41,380 nt of DNA from Deltaproteobacteria bacterium (GTDB lineage Bacteria; Desulfobacterota; WTBG01; JAGOGO01). The stretch's first letter is position 1, and each line of letters starts with the position of its first letter. The DNA is taken from NCBI GenBank assembly GCA_016935335.1, contig JAFGRE010000149.1, forward strand, positions 1 through 41,380. Direction: 5' to 3'. A program made the position numbers and the translations under genes. Under the pieces are notes generated by a model. That model made no database searches, was not told the DNA's origin, and saw only the letters and a program-made list of their open reading frames with translations. Positions 8,762 to 17,174 of the stretch are shown one piece after another.

Positions 8762-10867
8762 TTAATCTCCTGCCCCGAATCGGCCCACCTTCCCGACGCC
8801 TTTAAGGAAAAATTCCAGCATGATTTTGGTCTCGCTGTCTCTTCCGTCAGTACTCGGCCGAATCCGGTAGGTAAGCATTGCTCCCCAACACTGAGGATGA
8901 TAATCCAATCCAATTATGGTCTCCAGCGTACGGTTTTCCTGTTGAGCCCGGCGGTTTTCGAAGAATATCCCTACAGTATCCGTAAGGCCAAAACCCAGAC
9001 TTGTATCGATCTCTTCGATTTCATCAATCGAATAGCGGTACTCAAACCGAAGATAGTTTTGTCTTTTATCTTGAAATCTGAGCATGGCATTAAAAATCTC
9101 GAGTTCATCATCATAGATATCGTATTCAAGATTTGATTTTAGGCAACAAAAAGAAGTCGGTCGGCTCCGGAATTCCAAGAAAAAATTGGAGAAGGGGTCA
9201 TGGGATGTGGCGGCATCGTAGAACTGGCCCAGCCGAAAAAACAGCAATTCCCGCTGGTGGCTTGTTTCATCCGGACGAAAGAATTTGCCTATCACCCGGT
9301 TGGTAAAGGCAACAGCGATCCGGTTCTGTTCCTTGATTCTGTCGACCTCATCATAAAACGGGAGGTCATCCTGCCCCTCATCCGGAATGTACGTGTAAGA
9401 GATCTCCGGTTCAATGGAGTGTCGGAATTTCGCAGGATGTTTCCCTTTCCGCTCATATATTTTCATAAGTTTGGTGGAAAGCTCGGTGCGAAACTGAAAG
9501 AGGCCCCGGTTGTCATCAAGACCGTCATCCTTACTGGTATCAAAGTATGCGGTTTCCCGGAAACCGATTTCCGATTGTAGGAGATAATGCTTCAGGAATC
9601 GCAGTGGAAGGGTGATCCGGGGATTTACATCAACACGGCTGCCTTCCACTCCTTTGTCGCGGTTTATATTATTGTATGCTAAATCGAAGCTGAAATAGAA
9701 CGGAGTGCGCGTGATCAATCGGGGGAGGCCGGTGAAAAAAATCTGCGGATACCGTTGCACTGTTTCCCCGTTGCTTTTCAACAGATCCTTATTGTATTCA
9801 ACATCACCCGTAAGTCCAAGCCATCCCCAGTGCTTGGTGACAAAGGCGGTAGTTTTGGTTCTCTCCGCTGTCCTGAGGCTGGTCTGACTTTGATAGTCCT
9901 TATAAAATTCCCGGTCGCTGATCAAATCCACCTTGGCGCGGGCAAAGAAATCGTCGGAAAAATCCTTTTTCCCTTCGTAAAAGAGGTTCCACCGTTCCTT
10001 TTCCCGGTCAAGCAATTGTGAATACTTTTCCTCTCGATAACTGCTGCTTTCCTCACTAAAATATCCGAAGAATCTTCCTTCGCTTGTTTCACTGGAGACA
10101 TACCGATACTCTGCTCCGATTGCCACCCCTTTTTTTGAGGCTAGATCCAGGTAGAAGGTAGCATCTTGCTGGGGTGAGAGTGCCCAGTAATAAGCATTAT
10201 TGAATGTCACTCCTTCGGTGCTGGAACTGCCGATTGAGGGCATCAGCAACCCACTCTGTCGTTTCGCCTTGGCGGGGAAGACGAAATACGGGAAATAGAG
10301 AAAAGGGATATTCTTTACCCGAAACGTTGCTCCCCGTACCTTTGCTAATCCCTCGACGGTAACGTCAGCCTTTTTACAGGTGAAGTTCCACGTTGGCCGC
10401 TTGCCATCACATGTAGTGAAGTTACCCTCTTCAATCCGATAGTGATTCTCACCGAGCTTTTCGAGGTGGGTTCCTCGGATATAAAAATTCTCTTTATCAT
10501 AATAAAGCTCGCCGTGCTCTACATAACCGGATTTACTTTCCAAGTTGATTTCCAGGAAGTCACATTCCAACCTATCATTATCTTCGGTGTAGACCACGCT
10601 TCCTTTTGCTCGGGCCGTCTGGGTCAGCTGGTTATACTCGACCACATCCGCCGTCAGCGTCTGATTTCGTTGGTGAATTATTACATTTCCCTCCCCCCGA
10701 AACACCTCTCGCTGGCGATCGTAACTCATGAAATCAGCAGTCAGTTCAACAGGAACTGTTTCACTCTTCGCCTCCGAGCCGGGCGAGAAAGCAGCCTCGG
10801 CACTGGTTTGTGGCATAAGAAGAAGGAGAAAAAGGGCAACAGCCCGAAAGAAAACAGTTATTTTCAT
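8762..10867 (-). CDS. lptD: LPS-assembly outer-membrane protein LptD
   Basis: LptD inserts lipopolysaccharide into the outer leaflet of the outer membrane. From the ATG at 10867 the product is 701 residues. It has an N-terminal signal peptide (MKITVFFRAVALFLLLLMP, cut near AEA), then an OstA/LptA-like beta-jellyroll (about residues 40-150, with FRGEGNVIIHQ), then a long aromatic- and charge-rich beta-barrel region ending in a short tail. PYFVFPAKAKRQSGLLMP is typical of LptD. An upstream ATG at 10888 would put seven residues before the signal peptide and overlap folC, so I prefer 10867, one base after the folC stop. folC and lptD are therefore probably translationally coupled. Confidence 0.93.
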   Translation of the reverse strand: MKITVFFRAVALFLLLLMPQTSAEAAFSPGSEAKSETVPVELTADFMSYDRQREVFRGEGNVIIHQRNQTLTADVVEYNQLTQTARAKGSVVYTEDNDRLECDFLEINLESKSGYVEHGELYYDKENFYIRGTHLEKLGENHYRIEEGNFTTCDGKRPTWNFTCKKADVTVEGLAKVRGATFRVKNIPFLYFPYFVFPAKAKRQSGLLMPSIGSSSTEGVTFNNAYYWALSPQQDATFYLDLASKKGVAIGAEYRYVSSETSEGRFFGYFSEESSSYREEKYSQLLDREKERWNLFYEGKKDFSDDFFARAKVDLISDREFYKDYQSQTSLRTAERTKTTAFVTKHWGWLGLTGDVEYNKDLLKSNGETVQRYPQIFFTGLPRLITRTPFYFSFDLAYNNINRDKGVEGSRVDVNPRITLPLRFLKHYLLQSEIGFRETAYFDTSKDDGLDDNRGLFQFRTELSTKLMKIYERKGKHPAKFRHSIEPEISYTYIPDEGQDDLPFYDEVDRIKEQNRIAVAFTNRVIGKFFRPDETSHQRELLFFRLGQFYDAATSHDPFSNFFLEFRSRPTSFCCLKSNLEYDIYDDELEIFNAMLRFQDKRQNYLRFEYRYSIDEIEEIDTSLGFGLTDTVGIFFENRRAQQENRTLETIIGLDYHPQCWGAMLTYRIRPSTDGRDSETKIMLEFFLKGVGKVGRFGAGD

Positions 10868-10868
10868 G

Positions 10869-12257
10869 TTACACGTCCACCCGATCATAGAATAACTCCC
10901 GCGCTTCTCCTACGGTAAATAAGGAACCGGTTACGCAAACCAAATCATCCTGGTTCGCCCATGATAGTGCTTTGCGAACCGCCTCTTTGACATCATCCAC
11001 AATCTCCATGGTTGATGCAAACTCCCGCGCAACTTTAAAGAGCGCTGACAACGAGGCCGCCCGCTCCAAGCGGGGACGTGTAAGAATGACATGGTCGGCC
11101 AAGGGAACGATCCGCCTGAGCATCGCGCGAATCGGTTTATCCTTCATTATTCCGATAACAACGCAGAGTCTGCGATACCGCAGAGACGTTTTCAGTTCTT
11201 TGGCGAGTTGTTTTACGGCATCCAGATTATGTGCTCCGTCCAACAAAACCAGCGGTTGGTGATTCACTATTTCCATCCTGCCCGGCCATTTTGTGTTTCT
11301 TAGTCCCTCCCTGACCGCCTCCCCAGGGATATCATATCCGCAGGTTCTCAATATTTCTATTATGCCGACCGCCAGCGCGGCATTAGTCACCTGATACTCC
11401 CCCATCATGCTGATTCTAAGCTGATGATAGAAACTGAAGATTCCCCGGTAATCAAAAATCGCCTCACCGGTTCGCGCGACGCGGATATCTTTTCCGAGGC
11501 AATACATGGTGTTCCGCGTCTCCTTTGCTCGGGAACGAATTGCCGCCAACACCTGCGGCTGGGTGGCTCCGGTGATCACAACCCCGTCGGGTTTGAGAAT
11601 CGCCGCTTTCTCTCGAGCGATCTCCGCAAGGGTTTTTCCGAGAAACTGCCGATGCTCTCCGGTAATGGTAGTGATCGCCGAGACAACCGGCGTAAGCACA
11701 TTGGTAGCATCCAGTCTTCCCCCCATCCCCGCTTCCACAACGGCGAGGTCAACCTGCTTTTGGACAAAGTGCAGGAAGGCCATGAGGGTAGTAAATTCGA
11801 AAAAAGTCATGGCGGTTACACAGGAAGACCTTTCCGCCAGGCCATTGTCGGCAGCCACCTCGTGCTGCTTGCTTCTGATACGACGGGTAAGCTGAACCAC
11901 GTCATCCCAGGCTATGCTTTTTCCGCTGATTCGGATCCGCTCGGAAAAGTCAGAGAGATGGGGAGACGTGTACAACCCGGTGCGATAACCGGCGGTGCGG
12001 AGTATGGTTGTCACGAATGCGGCAACCGAGCCCTTCCCGTTTGATCCGGCAATGTGTACGCTTCGAAAATTGTGGTGAGGGTTTCCAAAAGCCCGGAGCA
12101 TCAGCCGCATCGTTTCTAAGCCGAGTTTGATTCCGAACCGTTGCAACCCGAAAAGGTAATTAATGGTATCATGATACTGCTCCGCTGGGTACGTCTCAAG
12201 CAGTGATTTTGAAGGGGAACCAGGGGGCAGATTGTTTACCACGTTGGTACTAAGCAT
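10869..12257 (-). CDS. folC: Bifunctional folylpolyglutamate / dihydrofolate synthase
   Basis: A 462-residue Mur-ligase-family enzyme that adds glutamate to dihydropteroate and folates. The ATP loop GSNGKGSVAAFV and the GMGGRLDATNV motif typical of FolC are visible, followed by TGEHRQFLGKTLAEIAREKA. The C-terminal Rossmann-like domain carries LLDGAHN. Length is normal, with a slightly long N-terminus before the ETYPAEQYHDTINYLFGLQ start region. The ribosome binding site before ATG 12257 is poor. The gene lies directly upstream of lptD with one base between stop and start. In many bacteria folC follows accD; here it leads the unit behind its own promoter. Confidence 0.95.
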   Translation of the reverse strand: MLSTNVVNNLPPGSPSKSLLETYPAEQYHDTINYLFGLQRFGIKLGLETMRLMLRAFGNPHHNFRSVHIAGSNGKGSVAAFVTTILRTAGYRTGLYTSPHLSDFSERIRISGKSIAWDDVVQLTRRIRSKQHEVAADNGLAERSSCVTAMTFFEFTTLMAFLHFVQKQVDLAVVEAGMGGRLDATNVLTPVVSAITTITGEHRQFLGKTLAEIAREKAAILKPDGVVITGATQPQVLAAIRSRAKETRNTMYCLGKDIRVARTGEAIFDYRGIFSFYHQLRISMMGEYQVTNAALAVGIIEILRTCGYDIPGEAVREGLRNTKWPGRMEIVNHQPLVLLDGAHNLDAVKQLAKELKTSLRYRRLCVVIGIMKDKPIRAMLRRIVPLADHVILTRPRLERAASLSALFKVAREFASTMEIVDDVKEAVRKALSWANQDDLVCVTGSLFTVGEARELFYDRVDV

Positions 12258-12397
12258 TCAAAAAAACGCACCTTTTTGCTTGCTCACCGCCTCCTCCCAT
12301 CGGCAGGAAACGCTTGTTCCCCCGGCTTCCGAGAGGCTCAGTCTTGATTGTTGCGCGGCGATGAACCGGTTCAGCCTGATACATGCGAGATTATAGC

Positions 12398-12427
12398 AAT
12401 ATATGAAAATAACTGAATTTTTGTCAA
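12398..12427 (-). promoter_or_regulatory. Sigma70-type promoter for folC-lptD
   Basis: On the minus strand: TTGACA (complement of 12422-12427), an 18-base spacer and TATATT (complement of 12398-12403). A second -10-like TATAAT lies just downstream (complement of 12390-12395). The leader would be about 130 bases. Confidence 0.5.
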
Positions 12428-12576
12428 GGACAAAAGGGCGTCTCTTTAGCAATTCAAACGCCGGCGGACACAAAATAGTTGCCTCGCGAAGCCGGGATAT
12501 GATAGAACCTGTTACACTGCCACGCTGCCAGGTGAGAGAGCGGCAAAACTATTTTTAGAGGATTCAGGAGGGTGTA

Positions 12577-13542
12577 ATGGAAATAAAAGAAATAACCCGG
12601 GAAGGCCTATTGATGGAAGATTTTATTCAACAGAAATCGCAGGAGGTTTCCTCGCTCGTTGGCGATGGCCTGGCAGTCAATGCGCTGTCAGGAGGGGTTG
12701 ATTCTTCAGTGGTTACCATGCTCGGCCACAAGGCGTTGGGGCGTCGGCTCAAATCATATTTTATTGACAGTGGCCTCATGAGATCTGGCGAACCGCAGCA
12801 TGTTGTCGCCTTGTTTAAGACATTAGGGGTGGAGGTGGAGATCATTGACGCGCAAAAACAATTTTTTGACGCCCTTCGGGGCAAAACCGATCCTGAAGAA
12901 AAGCGAGAAGCCATTACCCAAACTTTCTACGCCCTTGTCTTCGCACAGCTGGTAATGCAGAGTAATGCCTCCTACGTGCTGCAGGGGACGAATTATACGG
13001 ACATTGAGGAGACCGTGGCTGGAATCAAGAGACAGCACAACATTATCGAGCAGCTCGGCATCGACCCACAAAAGGAATACGGATACAAGATTATCGAACC
13101 CTTGCTCCAGCTCCGAAAACCGGCAATACGGGATCTCGGGAGAGCACTCAAACTCCCGGAAGAACTCTATCGGCGGCCGCCGTTTCCTGGTCCGGCTTTG
13201 GCGGCACGGGTTATCGGCGAAGTTACCCCGGAGCGAGTCGAAATCGTACGTCAGGCAACCGCCATTGTTGAGGATGAGCTGCAGGCTTCCGGGGCTTTCC
13301 AGTACTTCGCGATTCTCCACGAAGACAGGGTCACCGGCGTTCGCGCCGGCAGACGTGATTTTGGAATGCAGATAGAGGTTCGATGCTGGGAGAGTGACGA
13401 TGCACAAACGGGCATTCCGACGAACCTTCCCTATGATCGTCTGCTGGCTTTAGGGACCCGTATAACTTCAGAGGTTTTGGGTGTCGTCAGCGTAACGTAC
13501 AATATCACGAGAAAGCCTCCGTCTACCATCGAAGCAATCTAA
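12577..13542 (+). CDS. Stand-alone GMP-synthetase-type ATP pyrophosphatase (GuaA without glutaminase)
   Basis: A 321-residue protein equal to the C-terminal two thirds of GMP synthase. The ATP-PPase loop LSGGVDSS is at residues 37-44. The dimerisation/XMP region is clear: RRPPFPGPALAARVIGEV and the terminal KPPSTIEAI (canonical ending KPPATIEWE). No class-I glutamine amidotransferase domain is present or adjacent. The canonical IKSHHN is altered to IKRQHN. A strong AGGAGG site precedes the ATG. Archaea split GMP synthase into two subunits; here the glutaminase partner is not in the window. It may be an ammonia-dependent GMP synthase, a subunit with a distant partner, or a paralogue acting on another substrate. 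Confidence 0.88.
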   Translation: MEIKEITREGLLMEDFIQQKSQEVSSLVGDGLAVNALSGGVDSSVVTMLGHKALGRRLKSYFIDSGLMRSGEPQHVVALFKTLGVEVEIIDAQKQFFDALRGKTDPEEKREAITQTFYALVFAQLVMQSNASYVLQGTNYTDIEETVAGIKRQHNIIEQLGIDPQKEYGYKIIEPLLQLRKPAIRDLGRALKLPEELYRRPPFPGPALAARVIGEVTPERVEIVRQATAIVEDELQASGAFQYFAILHEDRVTGVRAGRRDFGMQIEVRCWESDDAQTGIPTNLPYDRLLALGTRITSEVLGVVSVTYNITRKPPSTIEAI

Positions 13543-13673
13543 GGTCTGCCCTCACTTTTTTCCGCCTCAGATGGGCTTGTCTTCACGCGGTGGAAGCGAA
13601 AATTTTCCCCATTGCTAAAAGGAGATAATTCGGACAACCCCGGTTTCGACGTTCCGGGATTGTTTCCTGCAAT

Positions 13674-13714
13674 TTGCAATTTATTTGCATTTATTTTATA
13701 TGAATAGTAATTCA
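13674..13714 (+). promoter_or_regulatory. Promoter and candidate operator of the Fur-family gene
   Basis: TTGCAA (13674-13679), a 17-base spacer and TATATG (13697-13702) form a plausible promoter. A perfect inverted repeat, TGAAT-AGTA-ATTCA (13701-13714), overlaps the end of the -10 box, as expected for a repressor site. Autoregulation by the downstream Fur-family protein is inferred. Confidence 0.45.
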
Positions 13715-13740
13715 GTAAATTATTTCCTAAGAAGTGAATT

Positions 13741-14175
13741 ATGGCCCAAGAAAAATGTAACCCCAATGAAATTCTTGCTAAAAAAGGTATTAGGGCAACC
13801 GGTAAACGGATCCTTATCTTAGAGGAGCTCATTAAAGATGGTGCGCTTATTAATGCAAATAGATTGCATAAGAAATTATCACGGTTCGCTTCTATTGATC
13901 TCGTGACGATCTATCGCGTACTAAATCTTTTTCGGGACCACGGGGTTCTCCGTTCGGTAAAAGAGGAAAACAGATCGGAACTGTTTGAACTTGCCTGCCA
14001 ACACCATCAATTACATCCGCATTTCTGTTGTAAGGAGTGCGACGAGACGATTTGTTTAGAGCCCCTTAATTTTGATGCGCTCAAGAGTCTTTTCCCCATG
14101 GCCGAGGGGTACGAAGTTGACAATTTGAAAGTCACCTTTTCCGGAACGTGTCCAACTTGCAGGAAAAATAGATGA
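13741..14175 (+). CDS. Fur-family metal-responsive transcriptional regulator (Fur/Zur/PerR)
   Basis: A 144-residue Fur-superfamily protein. The N-terminal winged helix includes SIDLVTIYRVLNLFRDHGVL. The dimerisation half carries metal-site residues H88, H89, H92 and H94 (HHQLHPHF) and two structural zinc pairs, C97/C100 and C137/C140. The HPHFxCxxC arrangement is shared by Fur, Zur and PerR, so the metal cannot be assigned from motifs alone. Its last 4 bases (ATGA) overlap the start of a histidine-rich membrane protein, arguing for a dedicated metal-homeostasis function. A palindrome over the putative -10 box suggests autoregulation. Confidence 0.92.
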   Translation: MAQEKCNPNEILAKKGIRATGKRILILEELIKDGALINANRLHKKLSRFASIDLVTIYRVLNLFRDHGVLRSVKEENRSELFELACQHHQLHPHFCCKECDETICLEPLNFDALKSLFPMAEGYEVDNLKVTFSGTCPTCRKNR

Positions 14176-14810
14176 TAAAAGAGATTATTCACGAACTGAA
14201 AAATCATTCACCCTTTACCATCTTCGGGGCGGTTACCGGGATCGTAATCATGCTCTTTTTTCATAACCTTCCGCACGATGTTTCCTATAAGATTTTTTAT
14301 GTGCTTCATCCTGCCCATGTCCTGCTGAGTGCCCTGGTTACCGCCTCAATGTACAGTTTGCATATGCGGAAGAAATACAGACTCTGGGTATTGTTTGTCA
14401 TCGGCTATGTGGGTTCCATCGGTATTGCCACGTTAAGCGACTCAATTATTCCCTTTATGGGAGAAGTGCTTCTCGACCTGCCTAACAAAGAAATTCACAT
14501 CGGATTTATTGAAAAATGGTGGCTTATCAACCCGCTCGCATTTCTCGGCACCACTGTGGCATGCGTTCGACCAACCACAAAATTTCCCCATTCGGGGCAT
14601 GTCCTCCTCAGCACCTGGGCATCTCTTTTTCATATTATCATGGCGCTGCAAGGTGAATTGAATCTTTTCGTGTCGATAGTCATCTTCATATTTTTGTTTT
14701 TCTCGGTTTGGCTGCCATGCTGTATAAGCGATATTGTATTTCCCCTTCTGTTTGTCAAGGGTGAAAATTGCCATCATCAACCAAGGCAAAGTCGCATCAG
14801 TACTCGGTAA
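14172..14810 (+). CDS. Unrecognised histidine-rich membrane protein coupled to the Fur-family gene
   Basis: A 212-residue protein with about five hydrophobic segments (roughly residues 14-34, 43-62, 71-88, 121-132/143-160 and 165-192). I do not recognise the family. The motif HxxHVLLS occurs twice, at H46-S53 (HPAHVLLS) and H140-S147 (HSGHVLLS), each at the start of a hydrophobic segment, suggesting an internal repeat. Further H31, H35, H64, C183, C184, D187 and a CHH tail could bind metal. It overlaps the Fur-family stop by 4 bases, so the two are translationally coupled. A metal transporter, sensor or chaperone role is inferred from context only. Confidence 0.8.
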   Translation: MIKEIIHELKNHSPFTIFGAVTGIVIMLFFHNLPHDVSYKIFYVLHPAHVLLSALVTASMYSLHMRKKYRLWVLFVIGYVGSIGIATLSDSIIPFMGEVLLDLPNKEIHIGFIEKWWLINPLAFLGTTVACVRPTTKFPHSGHVLLSTWASLFHIIMALQGELNLFVSIVIFIFLFFSVWLPCCISDIVFPLLFVKGENCHHQPRQSRISTR

Positions 14811-14950
14811 CACGCTGCAAAATGTCGAACCGGCCACCACGTTTCAATTCGACGAAAATCCTCACCATTGCAAAAAGCTGTATGATTATGTTTTTGATAA
14901 TGGCGGCGCTTATAGTATAAGAATAGCATTGGATAATTAAAGAGGGGGAA

Positions 14951-15019
14951 ATGATGCGCCTGCGCAGTATCCCGGACTCCTCCAATATCATCTCTATCCC
15001 GAACGAGGTGGGTCAATGA
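14951..15019 (+). CDS. Possible 22-residue leader peptide before the LOG-family gene
   Basis: A short open frame starts at tandem ATG codons (14951 and 14954) behind a strong AGAGGGGG site, 2-5 bases away. Its TGA stop overlaps the ATG of the next gene (ATGA at 15016-15019), the usual geometry of translational coupling. The peptide (MMRLRSIPDSSN...) resembles nothing I know. It may be a chance frame, since the next gene has its own GAGGTG site. Confidence 0.3.
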   Translation: MMRLRSIPDSSNIISIPNEVGQ

Positions 15020-15669
15020 CAGAAAGACAGTTTCTCCTCGACGCCTTGACCAAAGGCGATTCCTGGCGGATGTTTAAAATTCTGGCTGAATTTGTCGAAG
15101 GGTTTGATGCCCTCTCCGACCTGTATCCCTGTGTTACGATTTTTGGCTCCGCCCGGGCAAACCCCGGGGATGAGATTTATGAAAAGACGGTGGAGATCGC
15201 CAAAAAGCTGGCCCAAAACGGATACCATATCATCACCGGCGGTGGTCCCGGAATTATGGAGGCTGGAAATAAGGGCGCTCAGGAAGGCGGCGGCAAATCG
15301 ATCGGGTTGAATATTATTCTGCCCATGGAGCAGGCATTGAATCCTTATGTGGATGTAAATCTCGAGTTCGAATATTTCTTTGTGAGAAAGGTGATGTTTA
15401 TCAAGTATGCCCAGGCGTACATCGGCATGCCGGGGGGGTTCGGAACGCTGGATGAAATCTTTGAGGCCCTAACCCTGATTCAAACCAAGCGCATCAAGCC
15501 GTTTCCGGTCATTCTTGTAGGATCGTGGTATTGGAATTCCTTAGGAGATTGGATCAGGAACACTCTCCTGAAAAGCAACTTTATCTCTCCTGAGGATATG
15601 GACTTAGTGAATATCGTTGATCACCCGGATGAAGTCGTAAAGATTATTAAACACACGGTTGTGGTATAA
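15016..15669 (+). CDS. LOG-family nucleotide 5'-monophosphate phosphoribohydrolase (TIGR00730-like)
   Basis: A 217-residue Rossmann-fold protein. The two family motifs are present: GGGPGIMEAGNKGA, and MPGGFGTLDE (the PGGxGTxxE active-site motif). Relatives cleave the N-glycosidic bond of nucleoside or cytokinin monophosphates (LOG) or of pyrimidine/purine monophosphates (PpnN); the bacterial substrate is often unknown. Length is typical of the shorter bacterial LOG-like proteins. The N-terminal extension (about residues 1-35) before VTIFGSARA is also seen in relatives. It is convergent with the beta-CASP nuclease 17 bp downstream. Confidence 0.9.
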   Translation: MTERQFLLDALTKGDSWRMFKILAEFVEGFDALSDLYPCVTIFGSARANPGDEIYEKTVEIAKKLAQNGYHIITGGGPGIMEAGNKGAQEGGGKSIGLNIILPMEQALNPYVDVNLEFEYFFVRKVMFIKYAQAYIGMPGGFGTLDEIFEALTLIQTKRIKPFPVILVGSWYWNSLGDWIRNTLLKSNFISPEDMDLVNIVDHPDEVVKIIKHTVVV

Positions 15670-15686
15670 CGCGGGCACGGGCGCTG

Positions 15687-17078
15687 TTACTGCAACTCGA
15701 ACCCCTGCTGATGGTGCGGAATCACCACATCCCAGCCGAATCGGCTGCGAATCTTTTCCGCCAGAGAAGCAGCTGCATCGGGCTCTCCGTGGACAATAAA
15801 CGTTTTTAGCGGGGGCCGATTAAACCCCATCAACCAGGCGAGAATCTCATTGTAGTCGGCATGGGCGGAAAACCCGGAGATACTTTCAATGGTTGCCTGT
15901 ACGGGGATCTTCTGGCCGTAAATCTTGACCTCTCCCTTGCCCTCGAGGATTATTCTGCCCCGGGTCCCCTCCGCCTGATACCCGATGAAAAGCACCGTGT
16001 CCTGGGGTCGCGGCAGGCGGTATTCCAAATGATGAAGGATACGGCCTCCCGTGACCATGCCGCTCGCCGAGATAATGACGGCCCCGGATGTTTCGCGGTT
16101 GATCGCTTTTGACTGCTCCCGGTCTTTACAGATCCTCAATAGCCGCGGCTGCAATACGTGTTTTCCGTTCAACTCCAAGACCTTCGCCTTTATGTTGTAG
16201 TCTCCTTTTCGTTCCTCAAACACGGTAGTAGCATCAATCGCCATGGGAGAATCCACATAGACAGGAAGGGTAGGAATCTTTTCCTGTTCTTCCAGTTCGC
16301 GAATGCTGAAAAGCAACTCCTGTGTCCGACCCACCGCAAAGGAAGGAATGACAAGCACCCCTCCGCGCTTCACACTTTCGTTGATCACTCGCGCTAGCTC
16401 TGCTTTGGGGTCACGATCACCGTGCAGTCGATCTCCGTACGTAGATTCAAGAATCAGATAGTCTACTTCGTAAACCTGAACCGGATCCCGGAGATAGGGT
16501 CGTCCCGGTTTCCCCAGATCGCCGCTGAAGACTATCTTCCGTTTCTCTCCATTAATCGTGAGCTTGATGTCAACGAAGGACGAACCTAAAATGTGTCCGG
16601 CATCCCTGAATTTTATTCTTATATTGTCAGAAGGAAAAAGTTCCTCACCGTAGTTGACGGAATCAAAGTAGCCGAGCGCCCGTTGAGCGTCCTCAACCGT
16701 GTAAAGGGGCAGCGCCGGCTTGTGTTTGGAAAATCCCTTTTTATTTGCCCACAGTGCATCTTCCTCCTGTAGGTGAGCGCTGTCCGGGAGCATAATTTTG
16801 CAGAGGGCATGAGTAGCGATCGTGCAGTGAATTTTTCCTGAAAACCCGTCTTTACAGAATCGCGGTAAGTACCCGGAGTGGTCGATGTGGGCATGGGTTA
16901 GAAAGATGCGGTCAATTTTTGACGGGGATAGGGGAAACGGCTCCCAGTTTCTGAGTCGATTCTCCTTAAGACCTTGAAATAACCCGCAATCGATAAGAAG
17001 TTTTTGCTCATCGGCTTCCAGAAGAAAACGGGAACCCGTTACCGTCCCGGTAGCCCCTAAGAATGTCAAGCGGTGCAT
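15687..17078 (-). CDS. Metallo-beta-lactamase / beta-CASP RNA-processing nuclease
   Basis: A 463-residue CPSF/RNase J-like hydrolase. The zinc signature HAHIDH is at H62, H64, D66, H67, preceded by FLGATGTVTGS typical of the bacterial beta-CASP group. Later motifs include GHILGSS, the FSGDLG metal aspartate, ASGMVTGGR and the C-terminal SGFSAHADY and FIVHGEP. These mark an RNA endo/exonuclease rather than a lactamase. Length matches the family (about 460). It may share a unit with the SDR gene upstream, 96 bp away. No essential motif seems missing. Confidence 0.93.
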   Translation of the reverse strand: MHRLTFLGATGTVTGSRFLLEADEQKLLIDCGLFQGLKENRLRNWEPFPLSPSKIDRIFLTHAHIDHSGYLPRFCKDGFSGKIHCTIATHALCKIMLPDSAHLQEEDALWANKKGFSKHKPALPLYTVEDAQRALGYFDSVNYGEELFPSDNIRIKFRDAGHILGSSFVDIKLTINGEKRKIVFSGDLGKPGRPYLRDPVQVYEVDYLILESTYGDRLHGDRDPKAELARVINESVKRGGVLVIPSFAVGRTQELLFSIRELEEQEKIPTLPVYVDSPMAIDATTVFEERKGDYNIKAKVLELNGKHVLQPRLLRICKDREQSKAINRETSGAVIISASGMVTGGRILHHLEYRLPRPQDTVLFIGYQAEGTRGRIILEGKGEVKIYGQKIPVQATIESISGFSAHADYNEILAWLMGFNRPPLKTFIVHGEPDAAASLAEKIRSRFGWDVVIPHHQQGFELQ

Positions 17079-17174
17079 ATTTATCTCCTCGGGGAATAGA
17101 TGAATTTTCTAGCGCAGGCACGCACCTGTCGCTTCCTCCTTTGGGTGCCCGATCCGGGGGAAGAGCCCCGTCGC

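Noticed and set aside
10868-10888. Longer lptD start at 10888
   Set aside because: It would put seven residues before a well-formed signal peptide and overlap folC; ATG 10867 fits better.
12258-12473. A 71-codon minus-strand frame upstream of folC
   Set aside because: No ribosome site, cysteine-rich unstructured product, and it overlaps the folC promoter.
12823-13407. A 194-codon minus-strand frame
   Set aside because: Antisense to the ATP pyrophosphatase gene, which has strong motifs throughout.
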